Shown here piece after piece: positions 38,372-48,199 of a stretch of DNA of 64,000 nt. The notes beneath the pieces were generated by a model, which was given only the letters and a program-made list of their open reading frames with translations, made no database searches and was not told the DNA's origin. Position 1 is the first letter of the stretch. Every line of letters begins with the position of its first letter. The DNA is from a bacterium (lineage in GTDB: Bacteria > Pseudomonadota > Alphaproteobacteria > Rhizobiales > Aestuariivirgaceae), in contig JALHQC010000001.1 of the NCBI GenBank assembly GCA_022842165.1, positions 124,001 to 188,000 of the forward strand. Reading direction: 5' to 3'. Position numbers and translations under genes: made by a program.

Positions 38372-39712
38372 TTACGAACCGTTGGCGGGCAGCAGCAGGC
38401 CGGTGACGGAGGCGCGGAGATCGAGAACCGTTCGTGCCGCCTTGGCCACATCCTCCACGGTGACGGCCGCGAGGTCGCGCTCCCAGTTCATCACGTTGCC
38501 GATCGACTGGCCCGTGGTCAGTGCGACGCCGAAGATGCGGGCCAGCGATTCCTGCGAGTCGAGCACATAGGCAGCCTCGGCGATGCTGCGATCGCGGGTG
38601 CGATCCAGTTCCTCCTGACTGATGCCCTTGTCGCGGATCAATGCCAGTTCCTCATCGATGACCTTCTCGATCTCCGCCGTGCTGGCGCCGGGATTGGGAG
38701 CCGCATAGATGGCGAAGCTGCCGCTGTCGAGCGAGTCGGTCGAGGACCACGCGCCGGCATAGGCCGCGAGCTTCTTTTCAAGCGTCAGCTTCTGGTGCAG
38801 GCGGCTTTGGGTGCCGCCGCCCAGCACGTCAGCCAGGAGCGAGAGCGCATGGTCCTCGCGGCGCGACAGATTGCGCGAGGACGCCGTAAGGTATCGCCGC
38901 TGCCATAGGGGGCTGCTCACGCGTTCGTCGCGCATGATCACGCGGCGCTCGGCCACCGGGGCCGGTTCCTGTGTCCGCACACGCGCCTCCGGGGGCCGCC
39001 GGTTTTTCAGCGGGCCATAATGACGTTCGGCAAGAAGCTTCACTTCATCGCCCGTCACGTCTCCCGCGACGACGAGCACCGCGTTGGCGGGCTCATAATG
39101 CTCGGCATAGAAGTCGAGCGCGTCCTGGCGGGTGAGCTGTGCCACTTCGCTCATCCAGCCAATGACCGGCTTGCCATAGGGATGCGCGGTATAAAGCGCG
39201 GCGTCGAGCTGTTCGGCCAGCAGGCTCGAAGGGTCGTTGTCGGTGCGCTCGCGGCGCTCTTCCTGAACGACGCTGCGCTCCGGCAGCACGTTCTCGTCGG
39301 TGAGCACGAGGTTATGCATGCGGTCGGCCTCAAGCTCCATCACCAGTTCGAGGCGCTCCCTGGCGATGCGCTGGAAATAGGCGGTGTAGTCCTGTGAGGT
39401 GAAGGCGTTCTCGTCGCCGCCATTGGCGCGCACGATGCGGCTGAATTCGCCTTCGGGATATTTCGGCGTGCCCTTGAACATCAGGTGTTCGAGCAGATGA
39501 GCGATACCGGCCTTGCCCTGCGGCTCGTCGGCGGCGCCAACCTTGTACCACACCATGTGGGTGACGACTGGCGCGCGGCGATCGGGGATCACCACCACCT
39601 CCATGCCGTTCGCCAGCGTGAAGGAGGTGACGTCGATATCGAGCGCGCGCGCCGGTGCTCCCAGGATTATTGTCAGTACAATGATCAAAATCAATCGGGC
39701 ACGGAAGATCAT
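38372..39712 (-). CDS. M16-family zinc peptidase, catalytic subunit
   Basis: A 446-residue secreted protein (signal peptide MIFRARLILIIVLTIILGAPARA). The zinc-binding HxxEH motif is present as HLLEHLMFKGTPKYP, about residues 73-77, with the distal Glu about 75 residues on (ELEADRMHN). The second domain contains the usual M16 repeat. It is the first gene of the pair with the non-catalytic homologue 12 bases downstream, so the two should form an alpha/beta enzyme. The substrate is unknown. Confidence 0.9.
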   Translation of the reverse strand: MIFRARLILIIVLTIILGAPARALDIDVTSFTLANGMEVVVIPDRRAPVVTHMVWYKVGAADEPQGKAGIAHLLEHLMFKGTPKYPEGEFSRIVRANGGDENAFTSQDYTAYFQRIARERLELVMELEADRMHNLVLTDENVLPERSVVQEERRERTDNDPSSLLAEQLDAALYTAHPYGKPVIGWMSEVAQLTRQDALDFYAEHYEPANAVLVVAGDVTGDEVKLLAERHYGPLKNRRPPEARVRTQEPAPVAERRVIMRDERVSSPLWQRRYLTASSRNLSRREDHALSLLADVLGGGTQSRLHQKLTLEKKLAAYAGAWSSTDSLDSGSFAIYAAPNPGASTAEIEKVIDEELALIRDKGISQEELDRTRDRSIAEAAYVLDSQESLARIFGVALTTGQSIGNVMNWERDLAAVTVEDVAKAARTVLDLRASVTGLLLPANGS

Positions 39713-39784
39713 GAAAGTTCCTGTCTGGCGCCAGATGGCGCTGGAAATGGTAATGCGGAACGGACGGCCTGGGCGCCTGAGCGC

Positions 39785-40252
39785 CTACTCATCCTTGAAG
39801 ATGTTTCCGATGTTGAAAACGGTGCCGTAGTTGCCGTTCTTCTGCTTCTTCTTCGCAAGCTGGATCTGGCGCAGTTCCTCGCGCAGTTCGACATCGGTTT
39901 TCCGCGTGCCGTCAGGCTTGGTGAGCGAGATGCCGGCTTCGGTATAGACGTTGTCGACGGCGCTCGGGCGCGGCTTGGCAGGTGCGGCCGGAGGTGCGGA
40001 GGCGGTCGCGGGGGCGTCGAGATTTTCGCCGGAGTAGAGGTCGGGTTCGCTGGACTGATAGCTGGCCTCAGGCGCGGCGGGGGCCGATCCCGGAGGGGCA
40101 AGCCGCATGTCGGGCGGCATGGTGAGGTCGCGGTTCACCACGGCCGTCTGGGTGGGCGTGTCCTTTTCCAGCCAGTTGCTCATGGTCGAGCCGCAGCCGG
40201 CGAGACCGAATGCCACGACACCAAGCAGAACGGCAGAAACGGCAGATTTCAT
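39785..40252 (-). CDS. Putative outer-membrane lipoprotein
   Basis: A 155-residue protein starting MKSAVSAVLLGVVAFGLAGCGST; the LAGC lipobox places the lipidated Cys at residue 20. It continues with a Pro/Ala-rich tract and a C-terminal charged helix (ELREELRQIQLAKKKQKNG). The LTMPPDMRLAPPG segment resembles the DUF3035/BamF-type lipoproteins of alphaproteobacteria, but the match is weak. An in-frame ATG at 40264 is an alternative start. It lies between lspA and the M16 pair on the same strand, and LspA would be the signal peptidase that matures it. Confidence 0.72.
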   Translation of the reverse strand: MKSAVSAVLLGVVAFGLAGCGSTMSNWLEKDTPTQTAVVNRDLTMPPDMRLAPPGSAPAAPEASYQSSEPDLYSGENLDAPATASAPPAAPAKPRPSAVDNVYTEAGISLTKPDGTRKTDVELREELRQIQLAKKKQKNGNYGTVFNIGNIFKDE

Positions 40253-40283
40253 CGAAACACCCATTTTCCGAACATAACCCTAG

Positions 40284-40802
40284 CTACTGGCGCGGGAATC
40301 CGGCTTTTCCGCGGCGCTCGTGACCGGCACCGTCAAACAGCGATTCATACAGCAGCAGCCCGACTCCAGCAACGATTGCTACATCGGCGATGTTGAAGAC
40401 ATACCAACTAAAATTTCCGTAATGAAAGTGGAAGAAATCCGCCACCGCACCGCGCAATCCGCGGTCCAGCGCATTGGCCAGCGCACCGCCGATCACAAGT
40501 GCGAGAGCTGCCGCCCCGAGCGCCCTCTCCATCCGGCAGGCCCAGATCCACAGCATCGCCGTGATGACCAGGCTCAGCGCGATCAGCAGTTCCTGGGTGT
40601 GCGTGGTCAGGAGGCCGTAGGACACGCCACGGTTCCACACCATGACGAGTTCGAAGAACGGCGTCACCGTCACCGGCGACTTCGCGGCGATGTCGAAAAC
40701 GCTGATCATCCACCACTTGTGGGTCTGGTCCAGCCCGAAGACGAGGGCCGCCAGCGCCAGCACCAGAGGCGCCAGCGGGCTCCAGAGTTTCAGCCCCTTC
40801 AT
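40284..40802 (-). CDS. lspA: Lipoprotein signal peptidase
   Basis: A 172-residue membrane protein with four helices. The two catalytic aspartates are in the conserved C-terminal block: [21 protein letters not shown] and [15 protein letters not shown]. It cleaves prolipoproteins after lipidation of the Cys. ATG at 40802 overlaps the TGA of ileS (ATGA), the widespread ileS-lspA coupling. The longer frame upstream is inside ileS and is not used. Confidence 0.95.
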   Translation of the reverse strand: MKGLKLWSPLAPLVLALAALVFGLDQTHKWWMISVFDIAAKSPVTVTPFFELVMVWNRGVSYGLLTTHTQELLIALSLVITAMLWIWACRMERALGAAALALVIGGALANALDRGLRGAVADFFHFHYGNFSWYVFNIADVAIVAGVGLLLYESLFDGAGHERRGKAGFPRQ

Positions 40803-43800
40803 ACGGCCGTGCCGAAGCGCGTCTGCCATTCGCGCACGGCTTCGGCATCGCGGGGTGTGATGTCGGGGAACTCGGCATCGCTGCCGACTTGAGGGCTGAT
40901 TTTCCACGAGCGGGCGCATTTCCGGCCCTCCGCCGGCTTGAAGAGCACGGCCACGCCCTTCACGCTGTCGAGCCGGAAGGCGTCCGCCGGCCCCCCGCCT
41001 TCGATCAGCTTCGCGTCCGAGGTGATCGAGATTTCAGCCAAGTCCACGCCATCGAGTGCTGCAAGCAGTCCCGCATCCGAGACATAGACATCGGGTGCCG
41101 CTTCCAGCGCCGAGCCGATCGTCTTCTTCACCTGCCGCTCGATTTCGAGAGCGCCGGTGATGACGGAGCGCACGTCGCGCACCTTGTCCCACTTCGCGGC
41201 CAATTCCGGTGCCGCCCATTCATCCGGGCATTTCGCCATCTGCATCAGGTGAACGGACGAGCCATCGCCGCTGAAGCGCGACAGCCACACTTCCTCCATG
41301 GTGAAGGCCAGCACCGGCGCCCACCAGGTGGTGAGGCAATGGAACAGCTGGTCCAGCACGGTGCGGCAGGACCGCCGCCGCAAGCTCGACCAGGCATCGC
41401 AATAGAGCGAGTCCTTGCGGATATCGAAATAGAAGGCCGAGAGATCGACCGTCATGAAGTTGGTCAGCAGCGCGAACAGCTTCTTGTAGTCGAACACCTC
41501 GTAAGCCGCCCGCACCTGGCCTTCCAGTTCATGGAGGCGATGCAGGATGTAGCGGTCGAGTTCGGGCATGTCCTTCGCCTGGACGAATTCCCAGTCGTTC
41601 AGCTCATCAACAGCGCCGAGGATGTAGCGCATGGTGTTGCGGAGCTTGCGATAGCCTTCGATGTTGGTCTTCAGAACCTCCGGACCAAGCCGAAGATCTT
41701 CCGCGTAATCGGCGGAAGCGACCCACAGGCGGAGAATGTCCGCGCCCGATTGCTTGATCACGTCCTGCGGCGTCACGATGTTTCCCAAGGACTTCGACAT
41801 CTTGCGGCCGTCCTCAGCCACGACGAAACCATGCGTCAGCACCGCGTCATAAGGTGCGCGGCCGCGCGTGCCGCAGGCTTCGAGAAGGGAGGAGTGAAAC
41901 CAGCCGCGATGCTGGTCGGAGCCTTCCAGATAGAGGTCAGCTGGCCACTTGAGGTCGGGCCGCTGCTCGAGGCAGAAGGCATGGGTGGAGCCTGAATCGA
42001 ACCAGACGTCCAGGATGTCCCGCACCTGTTCCCACTGCTGCGAATTGTAATCGGCTCCCAAGAACCGCTGCGCCGCGCCTTCGGCGAACCAGGCATCCGC
42101 ACCTTCCTCAGAAAATGAATCCACAATGCGCTGGTTCACATTGTTATCATTGAGGATTTCGCCAGTTTCCTTGTTCACGAAAACGGCGATCGGCACCCCC
42201 CAGGCGCGCTGGCGCGAGATCACCCAGTCGGGCCGGTCGGCGATCATGGCACGCAGGCGGTTCTGGCCCGCCGCGGGGAAGAACTTCGTGTCGTCGATGG
42301 CTTTCAGCGCAATGTCGCGAAGCCCATGGCTCGACATCGAGATGAACCATTGCGGCGTGTTGCGGAAGATGATCGGCTTCTTCGAGCGCCAGGAATGCGG
42401 ATACTGGTGCTTCAGGCGGCCACGCGCGATCAGCGCATTGGCATCCGTCAGTGCACGGATCACCGCGTCATTGGCATCGCCCTTCTCGCCCTTGTCGGTG
42501 ATGACGCGGCGGCCCTCAAAGCCCGGCGCTTCCTTGGTGAAATAGCCATCGGCGTTGACGGTGAAGGGGATCGGCCCGTTCACCTTCTCGATCCAGATGT
42601 TGTAGTCATCCGCGCCATGACCAGGTGCCGTGTGCACGAAGCCCGTGCCGGTATCATCCGTTACATGATCGCCGTCGAGGAGGGGCACGTCGAAACCATA
42701 GCCGCCTGCTCCTTCGCCAGCAGCATGCTTCGAGGCCCGGCTGCCGCCGGGCACCTCAGCATGAGGGTTTTCCCCCGCTCCCTCACCCTGAGGCGCGAGC
42801 GCAGCGAGCCTCGAAGGGTTCCATGCGGCGAGCGGATGATCGCAAGCCATGCCTTCGAGTTCGGAGGCCTCGATCTTTCGAACTGTGCTCCAGCCCGTCA
42901 CCTTCGCGGCCTTCATTACGCCTTCGATCAGGCGGTCTGCGAGGATCAGCTTGTCGCCGGCCTTTGCCCAATTATTCTCGGGCGCCTCCGTCACAAGCAC
43001 GAGGCTATAGTCGATCTTGCGGGAATAGGAGATGGCGCGGTTGCCAGGGATGGTCCACGGTGTCGTGGTCCAGATGACGACGGACGCATCATCGAGTTGC
43101 GCGCTACCTCCGAGCCCTGCTTCTCTGATGCTGCTGATTGCCGTGTCCAGCGCCTTCACGCCGGTCAAGTCCAGCCGCTTCACCGGAAACTTCACATAGA
43201 TCGTATCCGACTGATAATCCTGATACTCGATCTCCGCTTCGGCCAGCGCGGTCTTTTCCACCACGCTCCACATCACCGGCTTCGAGCCGCGATAGAGCTG
43301 GCCCGAACTTGCGAATTTCAGCAGCTCGTTGGCGATCAGCGCTTCGGCGCGGTAGTTCATGGTGAGGTAGGGATTGTCCCAGTCGCCCGTCACACCCAGC
43401 CGCTTGAATTCCTCGCGCTGCACGTCGATCCAGTGGGCGGCGAAGGTCCGGCATTCCTTACGGAAGTCGTTGATCGGCACTTCGTCCTTGTTCTTGCCCT
43501 TCTCGCGGTATTGCTCTTCGATCTTCCATTCGATGGGCAGGCCATGGCAATCCCAGCCCGGCACGTAGTTCGAATCAAACCCCTGCATCTGGCGCGAGCG
43601 GGTGACGATATCCTTCAGGATCTTGTTCAGCGCATGCCCGATGTGCAGGTGCCCGTTGGCATAGGGGGGGCCATCGTGCAGCACGTATTTGGGCCGGCCC
43701 CTGCTCTGCTCGCGCAGTTTCTTGTAAAGGTCCATTTCCGCCCAGCGCTTCAGCAGTTCGGGCTCCTTCTGCGGCAGGCCCGCTTTCATGCCGAATTGGG

Positions 43801-43858
43801 TCTTCGGCAGGAATACGGTGTCCCGGTAGCGGTCGGTCTTCTGCGGCTTGTCGTCCAT
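40799..43858 (-). CDS. ileS: Isoleucine--tRNA ligase with an in-frame palindromic repeat
   Basis: A 1019-residue class I synthetase. It has [19 protein letters not shown] (HIGH), the editing CP1 domain ([31 protein letters not shown]), [12 protein letters not shown] (KMSKS) and a long C-terminus. It is longer than typical IleS (about 940-970). Residues about 347-378 ([20 protein letters not shown]...SRASKHAAG) replace the short loop expected between DHPLAA and [14 protein letters not shown], and their DNA is the dispersed repeat also seen at 24477-24574. The frame and all catalytic motifs are intact. It is coupled to lspA by an ATGA overlap. Confidence 0.95.
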   Translation of the reverse strand: MDDKPQKTDRYRDTVFLPKTQFGMKAGLPQKEPELLKRWAEMDLYKKLREQSRGRPKYVLHDGPPYANGHLHIGHALNKILKDIVTRSRQMQGFDSNYVPGWDCHGLPIEWKIEEQYREKGKNKDEVPINDFRKECRTFAAHWIDVQREEFKRLGVTGDWDNPYLTMNYRAEALIANELLKFASSGQLYRGSKPVMWSVVEKTALAEAEIEYQDYQSDTIYVKFPVKRLDLTGVKALDTAISSIREAGLGGSAQLDDASVVIWTTTPWTIPGNRAISYSRKIDYSLVLVTEAPENNWAKAGDKLILADRLIEGVMKAAKVTGWSTVRKIEASELEGMACDHPLAAWNPSRLAALAPQGEGAGENPHAEVPGGSRASKHAAGEGAGGYGFDVPLLDGDHVTDDTGTGFVHTAPGHGADDYNIWIEKVNGPIPFTVNADGYFTKEAPGFEGRRVITDKGEKGDANDAVIRALTDANALIARGRLKHQYPHSWRSKKPIIFRNTPQWFISMSSHGLRDIALKAIDDTKFFPAAGQNRLRAMIADRPDWVISRQRAWGVPIAVFVNKETGEILNDNNVNQRIVDSFSEEGADAWFAEGAAQRFLGADYNSQQWEQVRDILDVWFDSGSTHAFCLEQRPDLKWPADLYLEGSDQHRGWFHSSLLEACGTRGRAPYDAVLTHGFVVAEDGRKMSKSLGNIVTPQDVIKQSGADILRLWVASADYAEDLRLGPEVLKTNIEGYRKLRNTMRYILGAVDELNDWEFVQAKDMPELDRYILHRLHELEGQVRAAYEVFDYKKLFALLTNFMTVDLSAFYFDIRKDSLYCDAWSSLRRRSCRTVLDQLFHCLTTWWAPVLAFTMEEVWLSRFSGDGSSVHLMQMAKCPDEWAAPELAAKWDKVRDVRSVITGALEIERQVKKTIGSALEAAPDVYVSDAGLLAALDGVDLAEISITSDAKLIEGGGPADAFRLDSVKGVAVLFKPAEGRKCARSWKISPQVGSDAEFPDITPRDAEAVREWQTRFGTAV
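42726..42820. repeat. Dispersed palindromic repeat inside ileS
   Basis: About 95 bases beginning TGCTTCGAGGCCC and ending GCGAGCCTCGAAGGGTT (inverted termini). In between are a GGCTGCCGCC hairpin, GGGCACCTCAGCATGAGGG, a spacer, and CCTCACCCTGAGGCGCGAGCG. Each block matches the intergenic copy at 24477-24574 read on its minus strand; the hairpin loop and spacer differ. On the ileS strand it is open in frame and adds about 32-40 residues within the editing domain. Confidence 0.8.
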
Positions 43859-43920
43859 GGTCGAGGAGGTCCAATCTCTTGATCGGACGCGCTTCTAGCA
43901 GTGCCGCCCCCGCGCCGCAA

Positions 43921-44877
43921 TCAGCCGCGGCGGGCCTTCGAATCGGCCAGCACGCAGAGCATTTCCCACATCAGGTTCGCGGCGGTGACCGCCGTGATCC
44001 CGGTGGGGTCATAGCAGGGCGCCACCTCGCAGATGTCGCCCCCTACCAGGTGCTTGCCCTGCAGGCTCCGCACCATCACCTGTACCTCGCGCGGGGTGAG
44101 GCCGCCGATTTCGGGAACGCCCGTGCCCGGCGCCCAGGCGGGGTCGATCCCGTCGATGTCGATGGTCATGTAGGTCGGGCCGTTGCCCAGCACCTCGTGG
44201 ATCTTCTTGATGACCGCTGCGCGGCCCATTTCCTCGTAATCCTCGAAGGTGATGCAGGTGAAGCCCGCATCCTGCCCCCACTTGATGTCGTCTGGCGAGA
44301 AGCGCGAGCCGCGCAACCCGATCTGGATCGTGCGTTTTGGGTCGATCAGCCCTTCCTCCACGCCGCGCCGGAAGGTCGTCGCGTGGTTGATCTTGGTGTC
44401 CGCCAGCGTGTCGAGCGTGTCGGCATGGCTGTCGATGTGGAAGATGCCCACAGGGCCATCCTTCGCCAGCGCGCGCAGGATCGGCAGCGGCACGGTGTGG
44501 TCGCCGCCGATCGACAAGGGCAAAGCGCCTGCCGCATGAATCCTCGCGAAGAACTCCTCGATCATGGCGATCGAGCGGTGAAGGTCGATGGGGTTCACCG
44601 GCGCATCGCCCACATCGGCCACGTTGCAGATGTCGTAGGGCGCGATGCCCGACACATTGTGCACGCGCCTGATCAGCCGCGAGGCTTCGCGCACGGCGGA
44701 GGGCCCCTGCCGTGCACCGGCGCGGTAGTTGACGCCGATATCGAAAGGCACGCCCACCAGCGCGATATCGAGATCCTTCGACACATCATGACGCTCAGTG
44801 CGCATGAAGGTTGCAATTCCTGCAAAGCGCGGCGTTACGGATGCATCGACAGGCTGGAAGCGCGGGTCTTTCTTCAT
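43921..44877 (-). CDS. Agmatinase-family ureohydrolase
   Basis: A 318-residue manganese enzyme of the arginase/agmatinase family. Metal-ligand motifs are present: LSIGGDHTVPLP (His), GIFHIDSHADTLDT (Asp, His, Asp; usual DAHxD is DSHAD here) and TIDIDGIDPAWAPGTGVPE (Asp, Asp). Members hydrolyse agmatine, guanidinobutyrate or related guanidino compounds to urea and an amine; the substrate is not determinable by eye. ATG 44877 follows GAAGG; a GTG at 44901 is open but would overlap the divergent gene region. It faces the DUF1989 gene, whose start is 37 bases away. Confidence 0.85.
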   Translation of the reverse strand: MKKDPRFQPVDASVTPRFAGIATFMRTERHDVSKDLDIALVGVPFDIGVNYRAGARQGPSAVREASRLIRRVHNVSGIAPYDICNVADVGDAPVNPIDLHRSIAMIEEFFARIHAAGALPLSIGGDHTVPLPILRALAKDGPVGIFHIDSHADTLDTLADTKINHATTFRRGVEEGLIDPKRTIQIGLRGSRFSPDDIKWGQDAGFTCITFEDYEEMGRAAVIKKIHEVLGNGPTYMTIDIDGIDPAWAPGTGVPEIGGLTPREVQVMVRSLQGKHLVGGDICEVAPCYDPTGITAVTAANLMWEMLCVLADSKARRG

Positions 44878-44913
44878 TATGGGTACCTTCACAAGTTTCA
44901 CCAGGAGGACGAC

Positions 44914-45507
44914 GTGACCGCACTACAGACCATTCCGGCCCGCCGGGGCAAGGCCGTTCGCGTGAGCAAGGGCCAGTCCATCAAGGTCATCAACACCCAC
45001 GGCAACCAGGTCGTCGATTTCTGGGCCTTCAATGCGGGTGACTTGCGCGAATACATGGGCATGGAACATTGCCGCGCCTTCTGGACGAGGCTGTTCCCCG
45101 TCGAAGGCGACAAGATGATCACCAACCGCCGCCGCCCGATCCTGACGCTCACCGAGGATTCGTCCCCCGGCCGCCACGATACGCTGATCGCCCCTTGCGA
45201 CAACGAGCGTTACGGCCTCTTGGGCTGCACGCATTATCACGACAACTGCCGCGACAACATGCATGCGGGGCTGATGGAGCTTGGACACTTCCTGCCCTAC
45301 ACGCCAGACTCGCTCAACCTGTTCATGAACATCCCATGGCGGCAGGATGGCGCGCTCGAATGGGGCAACTGCCTGTGCAAGCCGGGCGACCATGTGGTGT
45401 TCAAGGCCGAGATGGACGCGATCATCGTGTTCTCCGCCTGCCCGCAGGACATGCTGCCGATCAACAACGGCATCACCACGGAAGCGCACTTCCAGGTTCT
45501 GGACTGA
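44914..45507 (+). CDS. DUF1989 urea carboxylase-associated family protein
   Basis: A 197-residue protein of the DUF1989 (urea carboxylase-associated) family. Features include IPARRGKAVRVSKGQSIKVINTHGNQVVDFWAF, NRRRPILTLTEDSSPGRHDTLIAPCDNERY and CLCKPGDHVVFKAEMDAIIVFSACPQD, with Cys and His residues compatible with metal binding. Start is GTG 44914 with AGGAGG five bases upstream. Members lie beside urea carboxylase or guanidine-degradation genes. Here the divergent agmatinase-family gene shares the start region, pointing to guanidino-compound or urea metabolism. No urea carboxylase is in the window. Confidence 0.85.
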   Translation: MTALQTIPARRGKAVRVSKGQSIKVINTHGNQVVDFWAFNAGDLREYMGMEHCRAFWTRLFPVEGDKMITNRRRPILTLTEDSSPGRHDTLIAPCDNERYGLLGCTHYHDNCRDNMHAGLMELGHFLPYTPDSLNLFMNIPWRQDGALEWGNCLCKPGDHVVFKAEMDAIIVFSACPQDMLPINNGITTEAHFQVLD

Positions 45508-46266
45508 TCAGCCCTCAAACGCGTCGTAAACGGCCTCCGCGAGCTTCATCATCGGCTCGCGGGGCATTTCGCCCGCCACTGCGAAGGCGAGCTTGCCATC
45601 GCGCCAGTAGCAGGCGGTGAGGTTGCCGCGCTGCTCGACATGCAGCGCCGTGTCGGTGTTCTCAGCCGCCGCAGAGAGAAAGATGGTGATGCGGTCGGCC
45701 TTGGCATCTTCATACATCAGCAAGGCGGCCGGCCTGTCGCCCGCCGCCAGAAGCCTGCCGCCCAGCAGCGTGTAGCCCTGCGCCGTCAGGTCCGGCACGG
45801 TGAAGGCGGTTCCGACGCGCTTCGACAGCCAGGTCTGCAGATGATCCTTCTCGTCGGCGCGCACTTCAACCGGGTGGCGCACCTCCGCGGCGTAGATCGC
45901 ATGGGCCGACAGGGCGCGGCCGGCGAAATCCGCCACATGCGAATGCTCGGTTTCCATCGCCAGAAACCAGCCGCCGAAGCCGCCGAGCAGCAACAAGGCA
46001 AGAGCCGCCGCCATCGCCAGGTAAGGCCGCGCCGACAAGCTGCCGCCGGAGCGGAGCGTTGCGGCCAGGCTGCGCGGCAAGGGCTCGGCCAGCACGCCGT
46101 CATAGGCATGCTTCAGCAACTCGCCCTGGCGGCGCCACTCCTCCACGCGCTGGGCGAGTTCGGGATTGGCGCGCAGCAATTCCTCGATCTCGGCGCGCTG
46201 CTCGCCCGAAACTTCATTGTCCACATAGGCGTGAAGCGCCCAGTCGTCGATCTTGTTTGTTGTCAT
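45508..46266 (-). CDS. Anti-sigma factor (membrane-anchored)
   Basis: A 252-residue protein with an N-terminal cytoplasmic sigma-binding helix bundle (IDDWALHAYVDNEVSGEQRAEIEELLRANPELAQRVEEWRRQ), one membrane segment (about residues 82-102, YLAMAAALALLLLGGFGGWF) and a periplasmic C-domain. No HxxxCxxC zinc motif is seen. Its ATG at 46266 overlaps the stop of the ECF sigma gene (ATGA), the standard arrangement for a cognate pair. It ends directly against the convergent DUF1989 gene. Confidence 0.88.
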   Translation of the reverse strand: MTTNKIDDWALHAYVDNEVSGEQRAEIEELLRANPELAQRVEEWRRQGELLKHAYDGVLAEPLPRSLAATLRSGGSLSARPYLAMAAALALLLLGGFGGWFLAMETEHSHVADFAGRALSAHAIYAAEVRHPVEVRADEKDHLQTWLSKRVGTAFTVPDLTAQGYTLLGGRLLAAGDRPAALLMYEDAKADRITIFLSAAAENTDTALHVEQRGNLTACYWRDGKLAFAVAGEMPREPMMKLAEAVYDAFEG

Positions 46267-46772
46267 TTCACCCGCCTCAGGACCGTATGCCCACGGTCCT
46301 CGAGTATCCGTCTCAAGTGTTCGCGCGCGCGGGAAAGCCTGGACATCACCGTGCCCAACGGCACGCCCAGAATTTCGGCCACGTCGCGGTAGCTCATCTC
46401 TTCAAGCGCCACGAGCACGATCACCTCGCGGTGCTGGGAGGCCAACCGGTCCAGCGCCTGCGCCACCGAGCCGGCCGACAGGTGTTCCTCCTGCGCTGGA
46501 GGCACCGCGCCCTCGCCATCTGAAAGCTCGTCGACCGTCTTGACCACGCTGGCGCGTCCCGAGCGCCGCAAGCCGCTGATGTAGATGTTGCGCAGCACCG
46601 CATAGAGCCAGGCGCGCAATGGCCGCGCCGGATCATAGAGATGGCTCTTGTTCAGCGCCCGCTCGACGCAATCCTGGACAAGGTCGTCGGCAAGTGCTGC
46701 ATCTCCCGTCAGCGCCCGCGCAAAGCGCCGCAGCGCGGGCAATTCGCTACCCAATTGCGTCCGGAAGTCCAT
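46263..46772 (-). CDS. ECF-family RNA polymerase sigma factor
   Basis: A 169-residue sigma factor with region 2 (ALTGDAALADDLVQDCVERALNKSHLYDPARPLRAWLYAVLRNIYI) and region 4 (LDRLASQHREVIVLVALEEMSYRDVAEILGVPLGTVMSRLSRAREHLRR). ATG 46772 with AAGGGG just upstream is chosen over a TTG at 46775. It is coupled to the membrane anti-sigma factor downstream. Its targets are unknown; the adjacent gor gene (46832) is on the same strand but upstream of it, so it may share the transcript. Confidence 0.93.
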   Translation of the reverse strand: MDFRTQLGSELPALRRFARALTGDAALADDLVQDCVERALNKSHLYDPARPLRAWLYAVLRNIYISGLRRSGRASVVKTVDELSDGEGAVPPAQEEHLSAGSVAQALDRLASQHREVIVLVALEEMSYRDVAEILGVPLGTVMSRLSRAREHLRRILEDRGHTVLRRVK

Positions 46773-46831
46773 CAATGCCCCTTCTGCAAGAGTTACGCAG
46801 GAATCACGGCGTTATTCCATGGCGGGGCCGG

Positions 46832-48199
46832 TTACTTCGTGGGCACCCATTTCTCGCGCATGGTGACGAGTTCTTCGGCGGCCGTTGGGTGAACGGCCAT
46901 CGTTGCGTCAAAGTCGGATTTCGTGGCGCCGAGCCGAAGCGAAATGCCCAAAAGCTGCGCCATCTCGCCGGCGTCCGGCCCGCAGATGTGGCAGCCCAGC
47001 ACGCGGTCGCTGTCGCCATCGACGACAAGTTTCATCAGCGTGCGCTCATCGCGGCCCGATATCGTATGCTTCATCGGGCGATAGCTGGTCTTGTAGATGT
47101 CAACGGCCTTGAACCCCTGCCGTGCCTGTTCCTCGGTCAACCCCACCGTGCCGATCTCGGGCTGGGAGAAAACCGCCGTGGGGATCAGCGAATGGTCGAC
47201 CGCGACCTTCTTGCCGCCGAACACGGTGTCCGCAAAGGCATGGCCCTCGCGAATGGCGACGGGCGTCAGGTTCACGCGGTTTGTCACGTCGCCCACGGCA
47301 TAGATCGAGGCCACGCTCGACTGCGACCAGGCATCGACCTTCACGGCGAGATGCGGCGTCAGGTCAACGCCGGCTTCGGCCAGCCCAAGCCCCATCACAT
47401 TGGGAACACGCCCCGTCGCGAACATGATCTGGCCGGCGCCGAATGCCGCGCCGTCGTTCAGCGTCACGCGCACGCCGGTGCCGGAAGATTCGATCCGCGC
47501 GATATCGCTCCGCGTACGGATTTCAACGCCCTTCTTCTTCATCTCGGATGAAAGGTGGCTGCGGACATCCTCGTCGAAACCGCGCAGAATGTTTTCGCCG
47601 CGGCAGATCAGAACCGTCTCGACGCCGAGGCCTGAGAAGATTCCGGCAAATTCCACCGCGATATAACCGCCGCCCACGATGCAGATGCGCGAGGGCAAAC
47701 GCTCGAGATGAAAGGCCTCGTTGGAGGTGATCGCCAGCTCATGCCCCGGCAGATGCCGCGGCACGAAGGGGGAGGCGCCGGTCGCCACCAGAATGTATCT
47801 GGCCGTCACCTTGCGGCCGCTGGCCAGAGCCACGGTGTTGGGCCCGGCAACGGTCGCGCGCTCCTGGATCAGCTCAGCGCCCGCCGCCTCAAGATTGCGG
47901 ATGTAAGCCTTGTTGAGCCGGTCGATTTCCCTGTCCTTGTTCTCGATGAGCGTTACCCAGTCGAAGGACACTTTCTCGGTCGTCCAGCCGAAGCCCACGG
48001 CATCCTCGAACTCCTCGGCGAATTTCGAGGCGTAGACGAGGAGTTTCTTCGGCACGCAGCCACGGATGACGCAAGTGCCGCCGACGCGGTATTCCTCCGC
48101 CACGGCCACCTTCGCCCCATGCCGCGCGGCAATGCGCCCGGCACGAACGCCGCCGGAGCCTGCCCCGATGACGAACAGATCGTAGTCGAATGATGTCAT
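46832..48199 (-). CDS. gor: Glutathione-disulfide reductase
   Basis: A 455-residue flavoenzyme. FAD-binding FVIGAGSGGVRAGRIAARHGAKV, the redox-active pair GGTCVIRGCVPKK, the NAD(P)H site IVGGGYIAVEFAG and the C-terminal HPTAAEELVTMREKW are visible. It reduces oxidised glutathione with NADPH. Its ATG overlaps the stop of rpiA (ATGA), and rpiA in turn overlaps gabD, a three-gene coupled unit. Confidence 0.93.
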   Translation of the reverse strand: MTSFDYDLFVIGAGSGGVRAGRIAARHGAKVAVAEEYRVGGTCVIRGCVPKKLLVYASKFAEEFEDAVGFGWTTEKVSFDWVTLIENKDREIDRLNKAYIRNLEAAGAELIQERATVAGPNTVALASGRKVTARYILVATGASPFVPRHLPGHELAITSNEAFHLERLPSRICIVGGGYIAVEFAGIFSGLGVETVLICRGENILRGFDEDVRSHLSSEMKKKGVEIRTRSDIARIESSGTGVRVTLNDGAAFGAGQIMFATGRVPNVMGLGLAEAGVDLTPHLAVKVDAWSQSSVASIYAVGDVTNRVNLTPVAIREGHAFADTVFGGKKVAVDHSLIPTAVFSQPEIGTVGLTEEQARQGFKAVDIYKTSYRPMKHTISGRDERTLMKLVVDGDSDRVLGCHICGPDAGEMAQLLGISLRLGATKSDFDATMAVHPTAAEELVTMREKWVPTK

